Origin: Bradyrhizobium sp. MOS002
GTDB taxonomy: Bacteria; Pseudomonadota; Alphaproteobacteria; Rhizobiales; Xanthobacteraceae
DNA: 64,000 bases
Reading direction: 5' to 3'
Assembly (NCBI RefSeq): GCF_003020115.1
Contig: NZ_PYFX01000002.1
Span: 372,001-436,000 of the forward strand
Shown here: piece by piece, positions 8,332 through 17,466 of the stretch
Layout of the letters: each line of letters starts with the position of its first letter
How positions within the stretch are numbered: the stretch's first letter is position 1
Notes under the pieces: model-generated
The model's input: only the letters and a program-made list of their open reading frames with translations
Told to the model about the DNA's origin: nothing
The model's database searches: none
Translations under genes and position numbers: made by a program

Positions 8332-9137
8332 GATTTCGGCTTCACCTTTGCGGTCTTGTGTTCGAGAAACTCGCGGATCCTGCGCTTGGCTTCCTTGTCG
8401 CTCTGCGCCACCGTCGCCATCAGCGATTCCATCAATAGGCCGGTCTGCGGATTGGCCTCCGCGATCATCGGCAGTGCCTGGAGCACGGCGAAATTCGTCA
8501 GCGGCGCGTTGGAGGCGACCTTGGTCGCAAGCTCCATCGCCTTGCCGAGGCCGTTGCCGGCTTCCGTGACATATTGCGCAAAGCCGTAGGAGGCGCCTTC
8601 GGTCGCGGTATAGACGCGGCCGGTCAGCATCATGTCCATCATCCTGGCGACGCCGATCAGCCGCGGCAGGCGCACCGAACCGCCGCCACCGACGAAGATG
8701 CCGCGTTGCCCCTCCGGTAGTGCGAAATAGGTCGAGGGTTCGGCGACGCGGATATGCGCCGCACAGGCGAGCTCCAGCCCGCCGCCGATCACGGCGCCCC
8801 TGAGCGCCGCGATCACGGGCACCCGGCTGTACTGGATGCGGTCGAACACCCGGTGCCACATCTGGGAATGGAGAAGGCCGCCGGTGGCGTCATGGTCGGT
8901 CAGCTCGGAGAGGTCGAGACCGCTGGAGAAATGGTCGCCGATGCCGTGGATGACGACCGCGCCGATATCCTCGGGCAGGGACGCAAAACACTCGCCGATT
9001 TCCAGGATGATGCCGTCGTTGAGCGCATTGCGCTTGGCCGGCCGGTTCAGGCCGACGGTCAAAACCCGGTCCGCCCGCTCGATCCTCAAAAGCCCGGAGG
9101 CGCCCGCGTCAGCGGTCTCGGCGTTTCCCTGTGTCAT
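8328..9137 (-). CDS. Crotonase family enoyl-CoA hydratase (hydroxycinnamoyl-CoA hydratase-lyase candidate)
   Basis: A 269-residue crotonase with the oxyanion-hole stretch FSSGLDLSELTD (70-81), AVIGGGLELACAAHIR, and Glu142 in ALPEGQRGI at the position of the catalytic glutamate. It is the first gene of the operon, next to a feruloyl-CoA synthase-like ligase, as in the couAB pair of R. palustris and the ech/fcs pairs of Pseudomonas. The predicted role is hydration, and possibly retro-aldol cleavage, of feruloyl- or coumaroyl-CoA to an aromatic aldehyde plus acetyl-CoA. The lyase step cannot be proven from sequence. A candidate MarR operator lies about 20 bases before its start. Confidence 0.87.
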   Translation of the reverse strand: MTQGNAETADAGASGLLRIERADRVLTVGLNRPAKRNALNDGIILEIGECFASLPEDIGAVVIHGIGDHFSSGLDLSELTDHDATGGLLHSQMWHRVFDRIQYSRVPVIAALRGAVIGGGLELACAAHIRVAEPSTYFALPEGQRGIFVGGGGSVRLPRLIGVARMMDMMLTGRVYTATEGASYGFAQYVTEAGNGLGKAMELATKVASNAPLTNFAVLQALPMIAEANPQTGLLMESLMATVAQSDKEAKRRIREFLEHKTAKVKPKS

Positions 9138-9156
9138 TTGCGTCCTTGTCAGAATA

Positions 9157-9171
9157 GTTATGTTGTATAAC
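9157..9171. promoter_or_regulatory. Candidate MarR-type operator of the crotonase operon
   Basis: GTTATGTTGTATAAC is a 5-5-5 inverted repeat (GTTAT...ATAAC) lying 20-34 bases upstream of the crotonase start. It agrees at 11 of 15 positions with GTTATATGATATAAT at 13664-13678, and related sequence occurs at the MarR gene promoter (21097). Confidence 0.55.
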
Positions 9172-9317
9172 GAATTCAGGGGGAGTCAATACGGCTGACG
9201 GCGGGGAAGCCAATGCGTAGTCCGGAAAAGGACGACACTCCGGATGCAGACCTCGTACCCGAATGCTCGACGCGCAAGGTTGGGATAAATATCGCGGACG
9301 CCGCTTCTATCCGGCCG

Positions 9318-9617
9318 CTACGCCGCCTTCGTTCCACTTTGGGGTTGCGCCACAAGATTGATACCCATGGCGTGGAGAACTTTTATCACAGTGCCGAACT
9401 CGGGTTTGGCCTCGCCGCCAAGCGAGCGATACAAGTTCTCACGGGATAGACCGGCCTTTTCGGCAATGGCGCCCATGCCCTGAGAGCGGGCTACGGCGCC
9501 GATTGCCATCGTTATTGCGGACGGATCGTCGGATTCAAAGGCTTCGGTGAGATAGGCCGCAACCATCTCGGGGCTGTCGAGGTACTCCGCAGCATCAAAT
9601 GATTTCAGTTTTGCCAT
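9318..9617 (-). CDS. Addiction-module antidote protein (HigA/HI1420-like antitoxin)
   Basis: A 99-residue protein with a central HTH (MGAIAEKAGLSRENLYRSLG) and the EFGTVIKVLHAMGINL tail typical of putative addiction-module antidote proteins of the HI1420 type. It follows the toxin gene by 3 bases and is surely cotranscribed. It should bind and neutralise the toxin and autorepress through the palindrome upstream of the toxin gene. Confidence 0.88.
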   Translation of the reverse strand: MAKLKSFDAAEYLDSPEMVAAYLTEAFESDDPSAITMAIGAVARSQGMGAIAEKAGLSRENLYRSLGGEAKPEFGTVIKVLHAMGINLVAQPQSGTKAA

Positions 9618-9620
9618 CGC

Positions 9621-9917
9621 TCAGACCTCCAATTCGCTCGCGATCTTCTTTGCCAACGCTATGTCCCCTGGCTGGGAGCCTTTATCGCCACCGCAAAGAA
9701 GAACGATGATCTCCTCGCCTCGGGGAACGTAGTAGATCCGGTATCCGGCGCCCTCATGGACTCTCATTTCGCTGATGCCGCCTCCGACCGGAGCAACGTC
9801 TCCCGGATTGCCGAGCGCCAACCGATCGATCCGGGCGAGGATTTTTGCCTTCGCTCTCCGGTCTCGCAGGTTTCTAAGCCAGTCAGAGAATTCGTCGGTT
9901 CTCTTGATTGTCGGCAT
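9621..9917 (-). CDS. RelE/HigB-superfamily toxin (HI1419-like addiction-module killer)
   Basis: A 98-residue protein with the small RelE-fold pattern IKRTDEFSDWLRNLRDRRAK, GNPGDVAPVGGGISEMRVHE, GYRIYY and IIVLLCGGDKGSQ. It matches the phage-derived Gp49-like/HI1419 toxins, which act as mRNA interferases or are presumed to. The toxin gene comes first in the operon, as in higBA. The start codon lies one base after a perfect palindrome that contains the predicted -10 element, leaving no room for a Shine-Dalgarno sequence, so a leaderless message is likely. Confidence 0.88.
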   Translation of the reverse strand: MPTIKRTDEFSDWLRNLRDRRAKAKILARIDRLALGNPGDVAPVGGGISEMRVHEGAGYRIYYVPRGEEIIVLLCGGDKGSQPGDIALAKKIASELEV

Positions 9918-9918
9918 G

Positions 9919-9952
9919 TGTAGCGTATACGCTACAAACGCCGCGATGTCAA
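9919..9952 (-). promoter_or_regulatory. Toxin-antitoxin promoter with overlapping operator
   Basis: On the minus strand TTGACA (9952-9947) is followed after 17 bases by TATACG (9929-9924). The perfect 18-base palindrome TGTAGCGTATACGCTACA (9919-9936) covers the -10 element, as expected for an autoregulated TA operon. The predicted transcription start falls at or next to the toxin ATG (9917). Confidence 0.65.
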
Positions 9953-9986
9953 TGGACTAGCCGGCCTTTGGCGCGGCGCGACGCGT

Positions 9987-10448
9987 TCACATCACCTGAT
10001 GCACGTCGATCACCACGCGGTCCGCATGCCGCGCTGCCGAACCGACAAAAATGTGCTCCATCAGCCAGCGGTATTTCTCATGCCCGGTCTCGAACTTCGG
10101 CACGGTGCGGAAATAGATTAGCTTCGGGTCCACCGGCTCGCCGCGCTTGAGCTTTTGCAACAGCTCGACCGGGCCAAAGCGCATGCCCTTGTTCTCGACA
10201 TAGACGATGGCGCCGTCGTCGGTTTCGAACGCGTACTTCGCTTCGAGATCGATCAGCTCATTCGGGCGGATGGTCTGGAAGTCGGCGCCGAACGGCAGCA
10301 CCTTGCCGGTGATCGCGCCCGAGACCTCGCCGCCGATGATCGGGATGATGCGGCGAATGCCGATGCCGGTCTCGCCGGCGGTGACGACGTCGCCGATCTT
10401 CGCGGTAACGGTAAAGACGTATTTGGTTTCCAGCGCCGGCGTGGTCAT
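9987..10448 (-). CDS. DUF3237 (UPF0311) family protein
   Basis: A 153-residue protein matching the DUF3237 family: IGIRRIIPIIGGEVSGAITG, then LPFGADFQTIRPNE and FRTVPKFETGHEKYRWL. The family forms a small beta-barrel of unknown function and often sits in aromatic or sugar-acid catabolic operons. It begins 12 bases after the TRAP large permease ends and is the last gene of the DctP-DctQ-DctM operon, so it probably acts on the transported substrate. No catalytic residue can be assigned. Confidence 0.85.
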   Translation of the reverse strand: MTTPALETKYVFTVTAKIGDVVTAGETGIGIRRIIPIIGGEVSGAITGKVLPFGADFQTIRPNELIDLEAKYAFETDDGAIVYVENKGMRFGPVELLQKLKRGEPVDPKLIYFRTVPKFETGHEKYRWLMEHIFVGSAARHADRVVIDVHQVM

Positions 10449-10460
10449 CGCTTCATCTCC

Positions 10461-11780
10461 TCAATGCGCCATCATCCGCGTCGGCAGCCATGTCGCCAGC
10501 AGCGGGAAGGCGATCAGGATTACCAGGCGCACGAGGTCTGTCGCCACGAACGGGATCACGCCCTTGAAGATCGTGGAGAAGGAGACGTCCTTGACCACGC
10601 TCTTGATGACAAAGACGTTCATACCCACCGGCGGATGGATCAGTCCGAGTTCGACCGTCATGACGATGATGACGCCGAACCAGATCGGGTCGAAACCGAG
10701 ATGCATGATCACGGGGAAGATGATCGGCACGGTGAGGATGATCATCGCCATGGCGTCCATCAGACAGCCGAGCACGAGATACATCACCATGATCAGCGCC
10801 AGCACGCCGTAGGGGCCGAGACCGAGACCGGTGAGGAATTCCGTCACCTTCTGCGGGGTCTGCGTCACCGTGAGGAAATAGCCGAAGATCAAGGCGCCGA
10901 TCAGCACGGTGAACACGGCGGCCGCCGTGCGCGTCGCCTGGAGCAGCGACGCCAGAATCTTCTCGCGGTCGAGGCGGCCGGTCGCCACGCCGATGATGAA
11001 GGCGCCGGCAGCGCCGACGCCGCCGGCTTCCGTCGGCGTGAAGCGCGGCAGATAGGGCAGGCCGTAGAGGCCGCCGATCACGAACACGAACAGCAGCACC
11101 GGCGCCCAGATGTCCTTCAAGCCGGCGAAGCGCTCGCGCCACGGCAGCACCTTGCCCTTGGGCAGGAAGTCCGGCCGGAAATAGCCGATCAGGAAGATCG
11201 TGATCATGTACATGGTCATCGCCAGGATGCCCGGGATGATGCCGGCGATGAACAGCTTGCCGATGTCCTGCTCGGTGATGATGCCGTAGACGGCGAGCAC
11301 GGTGGAGGGCGGCAGCATCGCGCCCAGCGTGCCCCCGGCCGCGATCACGCCGGTGGCAAAGGACTGCGGATAGCCGAAACGGCGCATCTCGGGGTACGCG
11401 ACCGCGGAGAAGGTCGCTGCGGTCGCGACCGAGGAGCCGCAGATCGCGGCAAAGCCGCCGCAGGCGCCGACGGTGGCGATGCCGAGCCCGCCGCGCAAAT
11501 GGCCGACAAAGCCGTTGGCGGCGCGGAACAGCTCGCGGCTCATGCCGGAATTGCTGACGAACGAGCCCATCAGCAAGAACATCGGAATGACGCCGAAGGT
11601 GTAGTCGGTCACCGTGCGCATCGAGGTCTGGCCGACCAGCTTCAGCGCCGGCGTGGCGCCGACGAGATAGGAGAAGCCGGAGACGCCGACGAGGCCCATG
11701 GCCATGCCGACCGGCACGCGCAGCAGCATCAGGGCGAACAGGGAAACGAAGCCGATAACGGCGACGGCATCGGTGCTCAT
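10461..11780 (-). CDS. dctM: TRAP transporter large permease (DctM)
   Basis: A 439-residue, very hydrophobic protein with about 12 membrane segments. Family landmarks include RVPVGMAMGLVG near the N terminus, GACGGFAAICGSSVATAATFS, and the glycine-rich C-terminal loop PPVGMNVFVIKS. The length is typical for DctM. It carries the Na+-coupled translocation path. It starts 2 bases after the DctQ stop. The substrate is probably an aromatic acid given pobA and fcs nearby. Confidence 0.93.
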   Translation of the reverse strand: MSTDAVAVIGFVSLFALMLLRVPVGMAMGLVGVSGFSYLVGATPALKLVGQTSMRTVTDYTFGVIPMFLLMGSFVSNSGMSRELFRAANGFVGHLRGGLGIATVGACGGFAAICGSSVATAATFSAVAYPEMRRFGYPQSFATGVIAAGGTLGAMLPPSTVLAVYGIITEQDIGKLFIAGIIPGILAMTMYMITIFLIGYFRPDFLPKGKVLPWRERFAGLKDIWAPVLLFVFVIGGLYGLPYLPRFTPTEAGGVGAAGAFIIGVATGRLDREKILASLLQATRTAAAVFTVLIGALIFGYFLTVTQTPQKVTEFLTGLGLGPYGVLALIMVMYLVLGCLMDAMAMIILTVPIIFPVIMHLGFDPIWFGVIIVMTVELGLIHPPVGMNVFVIKSVVKDVSFSTIFKGVIPFVATDLVRLVILIAFPLLATWLPTRMMAH

Positions 11781-11782
11781 GA

Positions 11783-12292
11783 TTACTCCGTCGCCTTCAG
11801 CTTGGGGTCGTGCATGTCTTCGGGATGGAAGATCAACCGGTAGGTGCGGATCGCGATCAGCAGCACGGCGGAGACGTCGCCGATCCAGGCGATCGCGAAG
11901 AACGGCCAGGTCGGCATGTGCATGTCGAAGGTCTGGACGTTGTCATTGTAGGTGCCGCGGACCTTGTCGAACAACGTCCAGGTCTGCACCGTCACGACGA
12001 ACAGCAGCACCAGGGTTGCGAACACGTCGATCCAGCGCTGGTAGCGCGGCCCGACATTGCCCCAGACCAGATCGACGGTGATGTGGGTGCCGCGATAGGA
12101 GGTCGCGGCGATGCCCCAGAAGATGAGGATGCCGAGCAGCATGCGGCCGATGTCGAAACTATCGGGGATCGCGTAGTTCAGCGTGTTACGCAGCAGCACC
12201 GACAGGAAGATGTCGAGCGCGACAATGCCGACGAAGCCGGCCGCGATCCATTCGATCGAATCGATAACGCGATCCATCCAGCTGCGCTTCAT
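11783..12292 (-). CDS. dctQ: TRAP transporter small permease (DctQ)
   Basis: A 169-residue protein with four predicted membrane helices (about 14-34, 48-68, 93-113, 133-153) and the DctQ-typical middle ILIFWGIAATSYRGTHITVDL. It pairs with DctM. It lies between the DctP gene, separated by repeat DNA, and DctM on the same strand. Confidence 0.9.
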   Translation of the reverse strand: MKRSWMDRVIDSIEWIAAGFVGIVALDIFLSVLLRNTLNYAIPDSFDIGRMLLGILIFWGIAATSYRGTHITVDLVWGNVGPRYQRWIDVFATLVLLFVVTVQTWTLFDKVRGTYNDNVQTFDMHMPTWPFFAIAWIGDVSAVLLIAIRTYRLIFHPEDMHDPKLKATE

Positions 12293-12345
12293 GGGGTGGT
12301 CCTAAGTGGTGTCATTCTCGTTCCCGACCCGGCTGCTGCTCTTCG

Positions 12346-12492
12346 CCTCTCCCCGCGTGCGGGGAGAGGCCGTATCGCATCGTAGATGCGATGCGGGTGA
12401 GGGGGACTCTCCACGAGTCCATCTCTCACTATTTTTGCGGAAGCAGCCCCTCACCCCAACCCTCTCCCCGTAAGAACGGGGAGAGGGGGAGG
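12346..12492. repeat. Palindromic intergenic repeat pair inside the TRAP operon
   Basis: A hairpin of the CCTCTCCCCGC type (12346-12369) and a second, inverted unit near 12452-12492 lie between DctP and DctQ. They belong to the same family as 3747-3893 and 17302-17448. Such hairpins can stabilise the upstream binding-protein message, which would explain higher DctP than permease levels. Confidence 0.65.
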
Positions 12493-12514
12493 AGAGACCG
12501 ATCGCGTCGCAGCT

Positions 12515-13531
12515 TCACTCCGCCAGCGCGTTGTGCTTCTTCAGCGACGCCTTCAACTCGCCGAGCGCCGCGTCCGGATCCGCGCCGGCCTTCTTCGCGC
12601 CGTCGCTCCAGGTCTTCACCAGCGGCTCGGCGGCTTTCTTCCAGGCGGCGGTCTGCTCGGGCGTCAGCTTGTAGACCTCGTGACTGGACTCCGCCTTGAC
12701 CTTGTCGATGCCGGCATCCTCGAACTTGCCCCAGTGCTCTCCGACGACGCCGGCCATCTCGACCGTGCAGTTCTTGTCGATCGCGGCCTTCTGCTTGTCG
12801 GACATCGCATTGTACTTGTCCTTGTTCATGACGAACACGAAGGTCGTGGTGTAGAGCGGCGCCTCCATGTCGTATTTGGTCACCTTGTCGATGCCGAACA
12901 GCACCAGCGAGCCCCAGGGGAAGGTGACGCCGTCGGCGACGCCGCGCTCGATGATGTCGCGCACTTCAGGCGCGGAGGACTGCACATTGGTGCCGCCGAG
13001 CGAGGTGACGAAATTGGCCATGGTGGCGTGGGCGGGGCGGATCTTGAGGCCCTTCACGTCCTCCGGCATCACGATCTTCTTGGTGCGGGAGTGGAAGGAG
13101 GAGGGCGAGTGGACGAAGGCGAGGCAGTATTTGACGTCCTTCATCTCCTTCTCGGCGTATTTGCGATACCAGGCGTCCAGCCCCATCGAGCCGCCCTTGG
13201 CATCCGAGATCAAGAACGGCAGCTCGCCGGCGCCGATGATCGGGAAACGGCCAGGCTGGTAGCCGGGATTGACATAGGTGACGTCGGCGATGCCGTCGCG
13301 CGCCATGTCGTAATGGTCGAAGGCCTTGCCCATCTGCTGGGCCGGAAACACCTTGCCCTTGATGGTGCCGCCGGAATCCTTCTCGACCGCCGCGGCCCAG
13401 TCCTCCAGCGATTTCTGCAGCGGATGCGAGGCCGGCACCCAGTGCGAGATCTTCAAATCGAAGGTCTTGTCCTGCGCGAACGCAGGGCTCACGCTTGCTG
13501 CCAGCAGCAACGCCAGACAGGCTTTCCTCAT
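12515..13531 (-). CDS. dctP: TRAP transporter substrate-binding protein (DctP)
   Basis: A 338-residue periplasmic protein. The ATG at 13531 (MRKACLALLL) has a GGGAGAG ribosome binding site. The signal peptide ends at SPAFA. Features of the DctP family are LKISHWVPASHPLQKSLEDW at the start and GLKIRPAHATMANFVTSLGG, with the conserved arginine that usually salt-bridges a carboxylate ligand. It is the first gene of the TRAP operon, divergent from pobA. In R. palustris TRAP binding proteins near couAB bind hydroxycinnamates; the ligand here is inferred. Confidence 0.92.
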   Translation of the reverse strand: MRKACLALLLAASVSPAFAQDKTFDLKISHWVPASHPLQKSLEDWAAAVEKDSGGTIKGKVFPAQQMGKAFDHYDMARDGIADVTYVNPGYQPGRFPIIGAGELPFLISDAKGGSMGLDAWYRKYAEKEMKDVKYCLAFVHSPSSFHSRTKKIVMPEDVKGLKIRPAHATMANFVTSLGGTNVQSSAPEVRDIIERGVADGVTFPWGSLVLFGIDKVTKYDMEAPLYTTTFVFVMNKDKYNAMSDKQKAAIDKNCTVEMAGVVGEHWGKFEDAGIDKVKAESSHEVYKLTPEQTAAWKKAAEPLVKTWSDGAKKAGADPDAALGELKASLKKHNALAE

Positions 13532-13583
13532 CACGCGTCTCTCCCTCTTTTGACGGCGGGCTTCGATGGCCCGGTCTCGTTAA

Positions 13584-14915
<1,332 letters not shown>

Positions 14916-14939
14916 AGGCGCGACTGGTACCGCATACTC

Positions 14940-15022
14940 CGTCATTGCGAGCGCAGCGAAGCAATCCAGAATCCCTCCGCAGTGACAGACTGGATTGCTT
15001 CGTCGCTTCGCTCCTCGCAATG
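14940..15022. repeat. Inverted repeat element, 'attgcgag...gcaatccag' family
   Basis: The left arm 'gtcattgcgagcgcagcgaa' (14941-14960) continues into 'gcaatccag', and the inverted arm 'ctggattgcttcgtcgcttc' starts near 14990. The family recurs at 41842, 50109 (partial) and 51465. Confidence 0.75.
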
Positions 15023-15136
15023 GCGACGGCGCCGCCCATTTCAAACACCCGCGCAAATTCCGTTTAAAACTTTGTAGGTGGTGCATCCGTCGCGTCCGCC
15101 GCGTTCAATGGCGGCAGCCACCAACGTGAGACAGAC

Positions 15137-15556
15137 ATGACCAGCACCGACATTCCCGCCGGCTTCGAGCCGCATTTCCGCAAGGCCCCGCTCACCGACC
15201 CCTGGGAGCCGCTTTACTCCAGGAAGACCGACAACGGCGTCACCGTGGGATTGCGGCTGGCAAAGCCGCACACCAATGCGCGCGGGCTGATCCATGGCGG
15301 CCTGATCGCGGCGCTGGCCGATGCCGCCATGGGCTACAGCTGCGCGCAGGCGACGGGCTGGACGACCTCGTTCGTCACCATCTCGCTGTCGGTCGACTAT
15401 GTCGGCGCCGGCGAGATCGGCCAATGGCTCGCGGTCGAGGGTGAGGCGATCAAGACCGGCAGCACGATCTGTTTCGCGCAGTGCCTCGCGAAGTCCGACG
15501 GCGCCGTGATCGCGCGCGCCAGCGGCACCTTTCGCGTGGTGCCGAAGAAGGGATAG
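15137..15556 (+). CDS. PaaI family thioesterase
   Basis: A 139-residue hotdog-fold protein: ARGLIHGGLIAALADAAMGYSC (HGG and the downstream Asp are the family active-site region), then VTISLSVDYVGAGEIGQWL and the VIARASGTFRVV strand. It hydrolyses aryl- or acyl-CoA esters in other bacteria. It lies downstream of pobA, separated by a repeat element, so it may or may not be in the same transcript. Confidence 0.85.
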   Translation: MTSTDIPAGFEPHFRKAPLTDPWEPLYSRKTDNGVTVGLRLAKPHTNARGLIHGGLIAALADAAMGYSCAQATGWTTSFVTISLSVDYVGAGEIGQWLAVEGEAIKTGSTICFAQCLAKSDGAVIARASGTFRVVPKKG

Positions 15557-15558
15557 TT

Positions 15559-15636
15559 GTCATTCCGCGGCTCGCGAAGCGAGAACCCGGAATCTCGAGA
15601 TTCCGGGTTCGGTCCTGCGGAGCGCCCCGGAATGAC
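15559..15636. repeat. Inverted repeat element, 'gtcattccg...cggaatgac' family
   Basis: The outer arms 'gtcattccg' and 'cggaatgac' enclose an inner palindrome 'cccggaatctcgagattccg'. It lies between the convergent PaaI and LysR genes. Confidence 0.6.
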
Positions 15637-15641
15637 AGTTG

Positions 15642-16526
15642 TCATCCAAACCTCCACTCCGCGGTCTCCACCACGAGATCGACGAAGGCGCGCACCTTGG
15701 CGGAGAGCAGGCGCGAGGTCGGGTAAACGATGTGGATCGGCAGCGCTGGCTGCTCGTAGTTCGCCAACACGATTCTGAGCCGTCCGCGCCGCACTCCCTC
15801 GGCGGCCTGATAGGCCAGCACCCGGGTCACGCCGCCGCCGGCCTCGGCATATTGCAGGGCGGCGTCGGCGCTGTTGCTGGCGAAGCGTGGATTCGGCGCG
15901 ACTTCGATGTCGCGGCCGTCCTGCACGAAGCGCCAGTTCGCGGATGGACCGAAGGCGATGGTCTGATGCGCAAGCAGCGCCTCCGGCGTCTTCGGTTCGC
16001 CATGGCGCTTCAGATAGCCTGGCGTCGCCACCACGATGCGCCGCATTTCGCCGACCTGGCGCGCGACGAGCGAGGAGTCGGCGAGATGGCCGATCCGCAC
16101 CGCGACATCGACGGCATCTTCCACGAGATTGACGAGGTTGTCCGACAGCCGCAATTCGCAGGCGACCTCGGGATAGCGCTTGAGGTAGGCGATCATGACA
16201 GGCCCGACATGGAGGCGGCCGAAGCCGACCGGCGCCGACACCACCAGCCGCCCGCTTGGCCGGTTGCGCTCCTCCCGTGCCGAGCCGTCGGCCTCCTCGA
16301 CATCGGCGAGGATGCGACGCGCGCGCTCGAGATAGCGCGTGCCGACGTCGGTCAGGGTCACTTGTCGGGTGGTCCGCTGCAACAGCCGCGCGCCGAGATG
16401 CTCCTCCAGCGCCGCGATCAGCCGCGTCACCGCGGAAGGGGACAGCCGCAGCTTTCGTGCCGCGGGCGCGAAGCCGCGCAAATCGGCGACGGTGACGAAG
16501 ACATGCATGGCTTCGAGGCGGTCCAT
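15642..16526 (-). CDS. LysR family transcriptional regulator
   Basis: A 294-residue LysR protein. The start MDRLEAMHVF places the HTH (RGFAPAARKLRLSPSAVTRL) at the usual position; the effector-binding domain covers about 90-290. It belongs to the large group with GRLVVSAPVGFGR and VACELRLSDN motifs. It is divergent from a pyridoxamine-phosphate-oxidase-fold gene at 16647 and probably regulates it through the dyad at 16533-16549. Confidence 0.9.
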   Translation of the reverse strand: MDRLEAMHVFVTVADLRGFAPAARKLRLSPSAVTRLIAALEEHLGARLLQRTTRQVTLTDVGTRYLERARRILADVEEADGSAREERNRPSGRLVVSAPVGFGRLHVGPVMIAYLKRYPEVACELRLSDNLVNLVEDAVDVAVRIGHLADSSLVARQVGEMRRIVVATPGYLKRHGEPKTPEALLAHQTIAFGPSANWRFVQDGRDIEVAPNPRFASNSADAALQYAEAGGGVTRVLAYQAAEGVRRGRLRIVLANYEQPALPIHIVYPTSRLLSAKVRAFVDLVVETAEWRFG

Positions 16527-16532
16527 GGCATT

Positions 16533-16549
16533 ATTGCATATATCGCAAT
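16533..16549. promoter_or_regulatory. Candidate LysR-type binding dyad
   Basis: ATTGC (16533-16537) and GCAAT (16545-16549) form an inverted repeat with a 7-base AT-rich centre, just upstream of the LysR start and about 100 bases upstream of the divergent gene. This is the usual location and shape of a LysR autoregulatory site. Confidence 0.45.
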
Positions 16550-16646
16550 GATGAAGTGTCAAGCGGCCTGATTGTTTTAGCCGTCGGAAGGTCCATATTT
16601 TGTATGGAAGACGCAGGAATGCGCCGGGATTTCAGGAGATGTTCCG

Positions 16647-17285
16647 ATGACGGCAACTCACACCTACGCCAGCGACGTGGCATTCACGCCGGCGGTGAAG
16701 TCGATCCAGACCCGAAAGGGATCACGCGAAGGGTATGCGCATGCCGAGCAGCGCGGCTGGCGCTCCGAGGTCGATGAAAACCTCGCGGCGTTCCTGGCCG
16801 ACGCCAACAGCTTTTATCTTGCCACCGCCTCGGCCGATGGCCAGCCCTACATTCAGCATCGCGGCGGTCCGAAGGGGTTTTTGAAGGTGCTGGACAAGCA
16901 GACGCTGGCGTTCGCCGACTACGCTGGCAATCGGCAGTACATCACGCAGGGAAACCTGTCTGAAAATCCCAAGGCTTACATCTTCGTGATGGACTACGCC
17001 CACCGCCGCCGGGTGAAGATCTGGGGCGAGGCGCGGGTGGTCGAGGACGACGAGGCGCTGACGACATCGCTGATGCCGAAAGGCTATCGCGCCCGGCCGG
17101 AGCAGGTGATCCTGTTCAAGATCGAAGCGTGGGACACGAACTGCCCGCAGCACATCCCGCAGAAGTTCGACGCGGCGGATGTGGCAGCGGCGCTGGCGGC
17201 GAGGGACGCGAAAATCGCGGAGCTGGAAGCCGAGGTCGCGGCGCTGAAGGGGGAGAAGCCGAGCTTACCAGCCGACGAAAGCTAG
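16647..17285 (+). CDS. Pyridoxamine 5'-phosphate oxidase-fold flavoprotein
   Basis: A 212-residue protein with a split-barrel FMN-binding domain: FYLATASADGQPYIQHRGGPKGFLKV, YITQGNLSENPKAYIF and RRRVKIWGEARVV. The C-terminal 35 residues form a predicted coiled coil (AALAARDAKIAELEAEVAAL). The AGGAG ribosome binding site is good. It probably acts as an FMN-dependent oxidoreductase or general stress protein rather than in vitamin B6 synthesis, since PdxH-specific motifs are not evident. The divergent LysR gene is the likely regulator. Confidence 0.85.
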   Translation: MTATHTYASDVAFTPAVKSIQTRKGSREGYAHAEQRGWRSEVDENLAAFLADANSFYLATASADGQPYIQHRGGPKGFLKVLDKQTLAFADYAGNRQYITQGNLSENPKAYIFVMDYAHRRRVKIWGEARVVEDDEALTTSLMPKGYRARPEQVILFKIEAWDTNCPQHIPQKFDAADVAAALAARDAKIAELEAEVAALKGEKPSLPADES

Positions 17286-17301
17286 AGCGGCTTGCGCGGT
17301 G

Positions 17302-17448
17302 CACCCTCTCCCCTTGCGGGAGAGGGTGGCTCGTCGCGGAGCGACGAGACGGGTGAGGGGGTCTCTCCGCGAATGAAGGACTTTCCGTTTGGATAGATAC
17401 CCCTCATCCGGCGCTACGCGCCACCTTCTCCCGCAAGGGGAGAAGGAA
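17302..17448. repeat. Palindromic intergenic repeat pair
   Basis: A CACCCTCTCCC-type hairpin at 17302-17328 and an inverted 'cttctcccgcaaggggagaag' unit near 17425-17446. It is the same family as 3747-3893 and 12346-12492. It lies between the convergent PNPOx-fold and LivF genes. Confidence 0.7.
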
Positions 17449-17466
17449 GGCGAGTTGGCGGCGACG

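Noticed and set aside
8332..8859. N-terminal extension of the feruloyl-CoA synthase frame
   Set aside because: It runs through the crotonase gene in another frame and gives an unrelated sequence. The ATGA overlap at 8328-8331 marks the true start.
9213..9449. Plus-strand frame antisense to the antitoxin gene
   Set aside because: No family, and the minus strand encodes a recognisable antidote protein.
10155..11843. Plus-strand open frame rich in His, Asp and Arg antisense to dctM
   Set aside because: Low-complexity shadow of a membrane protein gene; no ribosome binding site or domain.
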